Assembly: GCA_002085355.1 (NCBI GenBank)
Contig: NATN01000004.1
Coordinates: forward strand, 1 to 28,691
DNA: 28,691 bases
Origin: Candidatus Zhuqueibacterota bacterium 4484_87
GTDB taxonomy: Bacteria > Zhuqueibacterota > Zhuqueibacteria > Thermofontimicrobiales > Thermofontimicrobiaceae
Direction of reading: 5' to 3'
Below, one piece after another: positions 23,053-28,691 of this stretch. A program made the position numbers and the translations under genes. Each line of letters starts with the position of its first letter. The first letter of the stretch is position 1. The notes under the pieces were generated by a model, which was not told where the DNA came from, ran no database searches, and was given only the letters and a program-made list of their open reading frames with translations.

Positions 23053-24378
23053 CTATTGCGGGAGATTGAGGTGTTTCATTTTTCGCCACAGTGTACTGCG
23101 ACTAATACCCAGTTCCTGGGCAACGCGGGTTTTATTCCATTTATGCTTTTCTAATAATTTTAAAATAAGAGAACATTCATCCGATTCCAGGCACGAAGCA
23201 TATTGTGCGCGCACAGAAGACACACCGCCACGCACTGACAACGGCAACTTATTTAACGCAATTGTAGAGCTATCCCTGGTGCGAACAAAAGCATACTCAA
23301 GAGCATTTTCCAGCTCACGAATATTGCCAGGCCAGGTGTATTCCACGAGCAATTCCAGTGCCGGATCCTCAATGTCGTTAATTTTTTTGCCGTAAATCAA
23401 AGAAAACTTCTTCAGAAAGTGTTTCACCAGGTAGGGCACATCTTCGGGCCTGTCCCGCAGTGGCGGCACAGAAACCGGAATCACATTCAGGCGATAAAAC
23501 AAATCTTCACGAAATTCGCCTTTTTTGATTGATTCCACCAGATTTTTATTTGTCGCTGCAATGACGCGAACATCCACGGTATGAGTTTTCGATTCCCCGA
23601 CGCGTTCAAAAGTGCCTTCCTGCAGCACACGCAACAATTGCAGTTGCATTTGCAGCGGCATCTCCCCTACTTCATCCAAAAAAATCGTACCTCCGTCTGC
23701 CAACTCGAAACGACCCTTACGATCTCGAATGGCGCCAGTGAATGCTCCTTTTACGTGACCAAAAAGCTCGCTCGCCAACAACTGCGGGGAGAACACCGAA
23801 CAGTTCACTTTCACAAAGGGTCTGTCTTTGCGCTGGCTGGTTGCTTGAATCGCGTTGGCAATCATTTCTTTCCCGGTGCCGGACTCTCCCTGAATGAGCA
23901 CTGAGGCATCGGAATCAGAGATTTCCTCGATGAGCTCAAAAATTTCATGCATCGATTTACTGTGTCCGACGATGCCGTGAAATTGAAATTTTCGCGTATG
24001 TTTTTCTTGCAGAATCGCCAAATCAGAGACATCGCGAAATGAAATCACTCCTCCGATGGGCTCGCCGTCGGAGTTGCGTAGAATTGCCACATTCATTTTC
24101 ACAGGAATCAGTCGCCCGGCCTGATCACGGATTTTTGAATCCAAATCATAAATATTTGTCCCGGACTCAAGCACCTGCGCGATGGGACATTGGATGAAGC
24201 AAAGGTTGGATTTGAAGATATGTTTGCAGAATTTTCCCAGTACTTCCGCGCGTTTCATACCGGTGATTTCTTCTGCCGCCCTGTTGAAATAATTTATTTT
24301 AAAATCTTTATCAACAGTAAAAAGCCCTTCGGCAATGGAATCCAATATATCGTGCGTCAACTCTTGCTCGGCTGTCAT
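23053..24378 (-). CDS. PAS-AAA+-Fis sigma-54-dependent activator
   Basis: 441 residues from the ATG at 24378, chosen because GGAAAGGG lies eight bases upstream. An in-frame GTG at 24420 has no ribosome site and falls inside a dyad. The PAS domain (about 8-122) has three clustered cysteines (C51, C60, C64, pattern C-x8-C-x3-C-P). That Cys pattern recurs in PAS domains of this regulator type and could hold a metal, an Fe-S cluster or a thiol switch. Walker A GESGTGKE is at 164-171 and GAFTGA at 211-216. The Fis-type HTH ends the protein (NKTRVAQELGISRSTLWRKM). There is no receiver or partner kinase, so it senses directly in the cytoplasm. The neighbouring dyads suggest that it controls the conduit operon and itself. 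Confidence 0.94.
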   Translation of the reverse strand: MTAEQELTHDILDSIAEGLFTVDKDFKINYFNRAAEEITGMKRAEVLGKFCKHIFKSNLCFIQCPIAQVLESGTNIYDLDSKIRDQAGRLIPVKMNVAILRNSDGEPIGGVISFRDVSDLAILQEKHTRKFQFHGIVGHSKSMHEIFELIEEISDSDASVLIQGESGTGKEMIANAIQATSQRKDRPFVKVNCSVFSPQLLASELFGHVKGAFTGAIRDRKGRFELADGGTIFLDEVGEMPLQMQLQLLRVLQEGTFERVGESKTHTVDVRVIAATNKNLVESIKKGEFREDLFYRLNVIPVSVPPLRDRPEDVPYLVKHFLKKFSLIYGKKINDIEDPALELLVEYTWPGNIRELENALEYAFVRTRDSSTIALNKLPLSVRGGVSSVRAQYASCLESDECSLILKLLEKHKWNKTRVAQELGISRSTLWRKMKHLNLPQ

Positions 24379-24412
24379 TAAAGGTGCCCTTTCCGGTCTC
24401 ATTTTTGGAAAA

Positions 24413-24429
24413 TGAAACACTTTGTTTTA
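24413..24429. promoter_or_regulatory. Dyad TGAAAC-N5-GTTTTA over the activator's promoter
   Basis: Same spacing as the 23017 dyad, with one mismatch in the right arm. It overlaps the transcription start region and touches the -10 box of the activator gene, a placement that fits negative autoregulation. Confidence 0.5.
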
Positions 24430-24457
24430 AAATATAAAAACTTTTGCAAAAAGTCAA
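24429..24457 (-). promoter_or_regulatory. Sigma-70-type promoter of the PAS activator
   Basis: On the minus strand TTGACT (24452-24457), 17 bp, TATTTT (24429-24434). Transcription would start near 24422, about 44 nt before the chosen ATG and inside the TGAAAC dyad. Confidence 0.55.
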
Positions 24458-24541
24458 GCAAAATCCATTGACACAGCGATTCGCGGATGGAAAAATTAAT
24501 GGTTATTCAATGGCAAACAAGCTTTACACTTTCCCAAAAAT

Positions 24542-24582
24542 AAAGCCGACAAACAGCTTATGATTTGCTGGATGCCGGCTTT
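24542..24582 (-). terminator. Terminator-like hairpin with no obvious parent gene
   Basis: AAAGCCG (24542-24548) pairs with CGGCTTT (24576-24582), with a second 4-bp helix CAGC/GCTG inside. On the minus strand ATTTTTGG follows. No convincing minus-strand gene lies upstream of it. Confidence 0.4.
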
Positions 24583-24706
24583 AAAAAACGAAATTTCAGA
24601 AAAATTACTTAAAGTTTGTATCAAATGACCATAGGAATTTCTATTTATTTGATTATTAAGAAGTAATAAACGTTTATTCGGGTAACACACACAAAGAGAG
24701 CTTTCT

Positions 24707-24910
24707 ATGAAAAAAGAACAAAATGACAGCTACGGCGTCTGCGACGCTGTCGTGCAAAAATGTCACCGAAATCCTACAAAATGTCCACGCCTCTCCGGCG
24801 CAATTGCACAAAAACGAGAAATCGTCGATCTGTTGCCGGATAAAATGAAAAAATATTCTCACAAAGAACAAAAAATTAAAAAAAATGTTGCCTCTGATGA
24901 AAAATCTTGA
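24707..24910 (+). CDS. Possible 67-residue Lys-rich protein
   Basis: Opens MKKEQNDSYG and holds three cysteines spaced seven apart (GVCDAVVQKCHRNPTKC), then a Lys-rich tail. Only a weak AGAGAG lies before the ATG. The overlapping minus-strand frame is a Phe-rich shadow. I do not recognise it. It may be a small metal-binding protein or chance. Confidence 0.3.
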   Translation: MKKEQNDSYGVCDAVVQKCHRNPTKCPRLSGAIAQKREIVDLLPDKMKKYSHKEQKIKKNVASDEKS

Positions 24911-25376
24911 TAACTTTATTACATAGGGTGAAATGTTGGCGATTCTATCCACTTTCTTAATTTCTGTTCCTTATGCAGTTATAGAATCCTGGGGTCATAT
25001 GATACTATATTGTCATGATCATTCATGCAATAATATTCCAATATAAATAAGAAGAATTTAAAAAATGAGACGAGAACAAAGTAAATCCCTTGCATTTTTG
25101 ACTGTTTGCACAAAAAATGAATTCATAGTTTTTCATCATTATTATTTTCGCGAGTGAAATTTAGTTTCGATTCGATCGAGGGCTGATAAAAATGTATTTG
25201 GATTTTAATCAACTAAAATTTGACAATTACTAGTAAAAACACCAGGCTTTTCAGAGACCTGATGCTCCTTCCCGCGATTATTAATATGCACCGACATTAA
25301 CTTGTCACCAATGAAATCCTCAAAAAGCCTACTGAAAACAAACAATTTTTTACACCCATTTACTTTAATTACACTA
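24911..25376. other. Non-coding gap before the YfaP-like lipoprotein
   Basis: AT-rich, with no gene seen. The right end has a weak promoter candidate on the plus strand, TTTACA-N17-CACTAT (about 25350-25378), about 20 bp before the start codon. Confidence 0.35.
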
Positions 25377-25396
25377 TCAAAAAAAAGGAGCATCCC

Positions 25397-26722
25397 ATGC
25401 AAAAAACAAATTTCATCCTCGCAATTATGCTATTCATGTTAGTTTTTGTGGTCTGCGACAAGGACAAGGATCCGACCTCACCAAATGAAACTGAATCATT
25501 GGTGCAAACAATGAACACAGGCTCTTTCGGATCCATAAAAACACCATCTGGCTATGGTCTGGAAATCATTCCTGGTACTGTCCCAATGAATCAAAATGGA
25601 CAGGAAGCAAATGTGGCATTTTCTATCGAATCACCTGTTGAATCGCCCTCTGAGTTACCGACCATGATGTCCCAAAGCGGCAATTTCACTCGTTATGGGC
25701 CTGAAGGTTTTGTGTTTCATTGGCCCGTTCGTACAGTTTTTCCATATCCGGAAAACAGTAATCCGTCAGAAATGGCCATTCTTCGCTATGATGAGCTCGA
25801 GGAAAAGTGGCGATTTGCTCCTTTTTCCTTTGTTGATGCAGTCAATCATACTGTTGGCGTTGATTTATTGCAATTGGGGCACGCAGTGTTGGTTAATTTA
25901 TCTGCAATTCCGTTAAAAATCACCGGTTCTGCAGGAGATGAATGTATATGGGGTGGTTTTAAATTTCAAGATCAAGCCCCTGAAATGTATTACACGCTCA
26001 CAGTAAAATCCGTGAGCAATATTGCCTGTCAATGGCAGGAGACTTACTTGATGGCAGAAATCATGGGTGCAATGGGATGTACTGGCGTGGATATGCACAA
26101 ACCCTTGCCTTATACTACTATCTTGTTAGCCCAGGCAGATTATGAAATCTGGATTTCCAAAACAACTGGGAAAAGTCCATACAAAATTTACACCTACTCG
26201 GTCCCAGCAACGGGCAGAGTAAGCGGCTACGTCACATTTGGAACGCCGCAGCCACACGGCAGCGGATGGACGCCTTTGTCCATGCCTTCAGGAGGTCAAT
26301 GGATAGAAGGGAGCCCATCAGATGGAAGCGGAGCCTGGCCTCCAGCTACAGTAACATGGGGCACCGGTGCATTCCAGGCAACGTTGAGCTGGACTAATAA
26401 TACATCCCATGCTACAGATCTTGACCTTTATCTCTATGGTCCCAATAATATGGTTGTCTATTTTGGCAATAAAACTTCCGGGGATGGAAGCGTTCAATTA
26501 GACAGGGATTGGCTAGAAGGTTACGGGAATGCCACAGAAAACATATTCAGCGTAGCTGATATGCCAAAGGGAAATTACGAATTGAAGGTTCATCGCTACT
26601 CAGGGGATGGCACAAATTTTCGCGTTCGGGTCATTCGATCAGGTTCAGTCAAATCCTATTCAAAATCTGTTGCCAGTGATTTTAGCGAATTTATCAGTAT
26701 TGAAAAATTTACCATAAATTGA
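25397..26722 (+). CDS. Secreted lipoprotein with C-terminal YfaP-like (DUF2135-type) domain
   Basis: 441 residues, preceded by AAGGAG. The lipoprotein signal ends at Cys20 (FVVC-DKDKD). Residues 40-170 read as a beta-rich domain with a ZU5-like opening (GLEIIPGTVPM). The middle part has four Cys (around D-E-C-I, I-A-C-Q, M-G-C-T) that could form disulfides. Residues about 325-425 resemble YfaP-type domains: LSWTNNTSHATDLDLYLYGP, then D-R-D, GYGNATENIF and GNYELKVHRY. Such domains are found in surface or secreted proteins. There are no heme motifs, and it is transcribed against the rest of the window, so it is probably unrelated to the electron-transfer genes. Function unknown. Confidence 0.8.
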   Translation: MQKTNFILAIMLFMLVFVVCDKDKDPTSPNETESLVQTMNTGSFGSIKTPSGYGLEIIPGTVPMNQNGQEANVAFSIESPVESPSELPTMMSQSGNFTRYGPEGFVFHWPVRTVFPYPENSNPSEMAILRYDELEEKWRFAPFSFVDAVNHTVGVDLLQLGHAVLVNLSAIPLKITGSAGDECIWGGFKFQDQAPEMYYTLTVKSVSNIACQWQETYLMAEIMGAMGCTGVDMHKPLPYTTILLAQADYEIWISKTTGKSPYKIYTYSVPATGRVSGYVTFGTPQPHGSGWTPLSMPSGGQWIEGSPSDGSGAWPPATVTWGTGAFQATLSWTNNTSHATDLDLYLYGPNNMVVYFGNKTSGDGSVQLDRDWLEGYGNATENIFSVADMPKGNYELKVHRYSGDGTNFRVRVIRSGSVKSYSKSVASDFSEFISIEKFTIN

Positions 26723-26750
26723 ATTTTTGACTGATGAGTTCACTCTAAAA

Positions 26751-26796
26751 AAAATCGGCGGACAATCAAGAATTTCATGAACTGTCCGCCGATTTT
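26751..26796. terminator. Strong bidirectional terminator between convergent genes
   Basis: A perfect 14-bp stem (26751-26764 with 26783-26796, core TCGGCGGACA) with an 18-nt loop. A-rich and T-rich flanks provide T runs in both directions. It serves the plus-strand gene ending at 26722 and the minus-strand gene ending at 26819. Confidence 0.88.
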
Positions 26797-26818
26797 CATA
26801 TTTTGCTTTCAGAAATTA

Positions 26819-27364
26819 TTATTTCTTTGGTATATGATGTTCGATCTTCTTTTTCATCACAGCAAATTTGAACTCTTTATAGGTGGGACTTTTTGGATTG
26901 TGGCACATCACACAGTTTTTCTCATTCGGAAGAACCATACCGTAATCCGCACCTTTCATTTTTCCTGCCCGAACCCCTTTCATAACTTTCATGCTTTTGT
27001 ATTTGGAACCCGGTCCGTGGCAAGCCTCACAAGAGACGCCTTCTTCTTTGGTTAGCGTCGCAGCACCAGCTTTCTTATATCCGGTCACATGACACACCAG
27101 ACATTCAGGCGCTTCCTGAGGACTGCCTTTAATGCCTTTCTTTTCGGCAACTTTTTTGGCTTCCGGCGTTCCCAATGTCTCGAACGCTTTGGCATGTTCT
27201 GTCTTCAGCCACGTTTCGTAAATCTGGCCTTTTTTTGCGCCCTTATGGCACATTTTACATTTCTTCACGCCGACGTATTTAAATGTTTTCGCATCCTGAG
27301 CGAAGGCAAAAACATATAACATGACAACTGCCACAATCGTCAGCAAAGCAACAATCTTTCGCAT
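26819..27364 (-). CDS. Tetraheme cytochrome c of the c554-like family
   Basis: 181 residues from the ATG at 27364, which has GGAGGAGG just upstream; an ATG eleven codons earlier lacks one. A signal peptide (cleavage after AFA) is followed by four CxxCH motifs: CKMCH, CLVCH, CEACH, CVMCH. The phrases YVGVKKCKMCH, GQIYETWLKTEHAKAF, GVSCEACHGPGSKY and CVMCHNPKSP are typical of the cytochrome c554-like family, where periplasmic proteins shuttle electrons between membrane complexes. It is monocistronic, with its own promoter and a shared terminator. The chain is very Lys-rich, so it is strongly basic. It is probably a soluble shuttle for the systems in this window. Confidence 0.9.
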   Translation of the reverse strand: MRKIVALLTIVAVVMLYVFAFAQDAKTFKYVGVKKCKMCHKGAKKGQIYETWLKTEHAKAFETLGTPEAKKVAEKKGIKGSPQEAPECLVCHVTGYKKAGAATLTKEEGVSCEACHGPGSKYKSMKVMKGVRAGKMKGADYGMVLPNEKNCVMCHNPKSPTYKEFKFAVMKKKIEHHIPKK

Positions 27365-27427
27365 ACGACCTCCTCCAGTTTGGTTTGTGATTACCAAAAA
27401 AATCGTCCACTACGATTAGTCGCTAAT

Positions 27428-27455
27428 AAGTTAATAATTTTTTCTTAAATGTCAA
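27428..27455 (-). promoter_or_regulatory. Promoter of the c554-like gene
   Basis: Minus strand: TTGACA (27450-27455), 16 bp, TAACTT (27428-27433). It is nearly the same sequence as the promoter at 6759-6787 and leaves a 5' leader of about 57 nt. Confidence 0.5.
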
Positions 27456-27650
27456 GCAAATTTTCACATTGAATTTTCTGACAATTTTATTTTTGAACTT
27501 CAACGCACAACAAATCATGGAAATCGTTTTACAAACTTCAATTGCGGAAAAAACTTTTTATCAATTTAATAACCCATAGTTTATCAAAATGTTACACCCG
27601 TCATAATTCTTGCTTAAAAACTGCTTTCTCAAAATAAAATTGGTTCAGTT

Positions 27651-27691
27651 ATTTTCCTGTTACATCTCAATTTCAGGAAAATATTTTTTTT
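27651..27691 (+). terminator. Orphan plus-strand terminator
   Basis: ATTTTCCTG (27651-27659) and CAGGAAAAT (27674-27682) form a perfect 9-bp stem with a 14-nt loop, followed by ATTTTTTTT. No plus-strand gene precedes it, so it may end a small RNA encoded within 27460-27650. Confidence 0.45.
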
Positions 27692-27857
27692 GAAGAATTT
27701 TTTTTCAGAGATTTGCCCCCTCTCGTTTCAAAAATTCCTGTTCTCAAAAGACATTTCACAATTATAAAAAACTCCACTTCGACAAATCCAATCTTGTAAC
27801 AATACTTTTAAATTCATTTTTTAGTTAGTTCGGTCAGTTAATTTCCAAACTTTTCTC

Positions 27858-27888
27858 TTGCAAAAATCAATTTTAAATCTTATCTTTG
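27858..27888 (+). promoter_or_regulatory. Bacteroidetes-like promoter of the glycosyltransferase gene
   Basis: TTG (27858-27860), 20 bp, TATCTTTG (27881-27888), which fits the TTTG/TAnnTTTG promoter type known from Bacteroidetes. The gene starts about 50 bp further on. Confidence 0.35.
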
Positions 27889-27946
27889 TTAAAATTTATT
27901 TGCGACTAAAAAGAGATGAATTAACAATAAATGCCGGAGTTTACAA

Positions 27947-28691
27947 ATGGAAAAAATCAGCATTCTGATGATTTACAACGACAAATTAGCTTACGACGAT
28001 GCTCAATTTGACCAATCGATCCGGAGTCTCATTGATCAAAACTATGATAATTGGGAACTCATTCTAATCGATGAACGGGGACAAAATTCCAGCTATCCGG
28101 AAGTGACTAAAGCGGATAAAATCATTCACTTGCCTCTGGATTTTAAAAATCGCGCTCACTCCATAAATCGGGGACTGGCAAAATGCAACGGAGCATTTGT
28201 GGCGATTGTCAATAACGAACAATCCCAAATCACTTTTCGCCTCAGTTCGCTCGAACTTTTTTTGCACGTCGCTAAACGACACGATGATACAGGCATGGTT
28301 TACGCAGATTACCGTCTGATCGAAGCTGATGGAAGTGAAAAAGACATCCATTTGCTCAATTATCATACGGGTAGGCTGAGAGATAATATGGATTTTGGTG
28401 CGGTCTGGTTTTTTCCTAAAAAAGTACTCGATCAAATAAAAGGCATGGATGAAAGCTATCAGGCAACGCACTGGTATGATTTACGGCTACGCGCTTCGGA
28501 AAATCATTCCATCTATCATATCGAAGCCAAACAGAACGGTCATCTCTATTTCACCAAAGCCCCGGCGAAAACGCACAACGTTTTTGACTACCTGCTTGCC
28601 GGAAAAGATGTGCAATTGGAAATGGAAAAGGCTGTTACCGAACATCTCAAACGCACCGGCGCCTATCTTGCACCCGGGCAGAATTACAATA
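27947..28691 (+). CDS. Glycosyltransferase family 2-like protein (3' part missing)
   Basis: The ATG at 27947 has GGAG seven bases upstream. The frame stays open for 248 codons to the window edge. The opening strand and helix (ISILMIYND, then FDQSIRSLIDQNYDNWELILID) are the usual start of a GT-A fold. NRGLAKCNGAFVAIVNNEQ matches the region before the metal-binding motif, and TGMVYADYRLIEADG follows as in family 2 enzymes. The acidic DxD-type motif is not obvious (VNNEQS in its place), so activity or metal use may differ. There is no signal peptide. It is unrelated to the respiratory genes and opens a new plus-strand unit, perhaps for surface polysaccharide. Confidence 0.7.
   Translation, partial: MEKISILMIYNDKLAYDDAQFDQSIRSLIDQNYDNWELILIDERGQNSSYPEVTKADKIIHLPLDFKNRAHSINRGLAKCNGAFVAIVNNEQSQITFRLSSLELFLHVAKRHDDTGMVYADYRLIEADGSEKDIHLLNYHTGRLRDNMDFGAVWFFPKKVLDQIKGMDESYQATHWYDLRLRASENHSIYHIEAKQNGHLYFTKAPAKTHNVFDYLLAGKDVQLEMEKAVTEHLKRTGAYLAPGQNYN

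Noticed and set aside
25205..25402. 65-residue minus-strand ORF before the YfaP-like gene
   Set aside because: It overlaps the start and ribosome site of a convincing plus-strand gene and has no initiation signal.
1..28691. CRISPR arrays, insertion sequences, tRNA or rRNA genes, attachment sites
   Set aside because: No regularly spaced repeats, no transposase or integrase ORFs, and no tRNA or rRNA-like sequence were seen.

Overview
The window comes from a Gram-negative, cytochrome-rich anaerobe or facultative respirer with AT-rich DNA. Several signs support this: TAT-type iron-sulfur proteins, NrfD-like quinone proteins, lipoproteins, an outer-membrane beta-barrel, sigma-54 activators, and more than 60 c-type heme motifs in under 29 kb. 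I lean to the FCB side of the tree (KSB1, Calditrichota, Ignavibacteria and similar) because of overall protein style and one TTG-N20-TATCTTTG promoter. Nothing in the window fixes the taxon.

Nearly all genes lie on the minus strand, so transcription runs from high to low coordinates. Two paralogous respiratory modules are present. Module 1 (3299 to <1) is a degenerate receiver protein, a four-cluster ferredoxin, an NrfD protein and a multiheme cytochrome c cut by the window edge. It is preceded by a heme-containing histidine kinase and its NtrC-type regulator (6704-3553). Module 2 (16646-9507) is ferredoxin, NrfD, a 13-heme cytochrome, a second heme-containing histidine kinase with a zinc-ribbon-like insert in its ATPase domain, and two receiver proteins each fused to a GcvH-like domain. 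Between the modules is a CbcL-like protein with 11 c hemes followed by a cytochrome b561/FdnI-like membrane domain (9128-7188).

The third block (24378-17535) looks like an outer-membrane electron conduit: a PAS/sigma-54 activator, a small TPR-like protein, a decaheme lipoprotein, a tandem-rhodanese lipoprotein, a beta-barrel, a 12-heme periplasmic cytochrome and a tetraheme lipoprotein. The content recalls the ext conduits of Geobacter. The decaheme lipoprotein frame is interrupted by a single in-frame UGA. A hairpin immediately downstream fits the described bacterial SECIS geometry, so the gene may encode a selenocysteine-containing multiheme cytochrome; a nonsense mutation is the alternative.

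The right end holds a YfaP-like lipoprotein (plus strand), a strong convergent terminator, a c554-like tetraheme cytochrome (minus strand) and the start of a glycosyltransferase-like gene (plus strand). As a whole I infer quinol oxidation at the inner membrane (two NrfD modules, CbcL-like protein), electron transfer through periplasmic multiheme cytochromes, and exit through the porin-cytochrome conduit. Heme-bearing sensor kinases and two sigma-54 activators with recognisable dyad sites would control it. Non-coding signals include a candidate structured RNA at 16998-17180 and several promoters and terminators.
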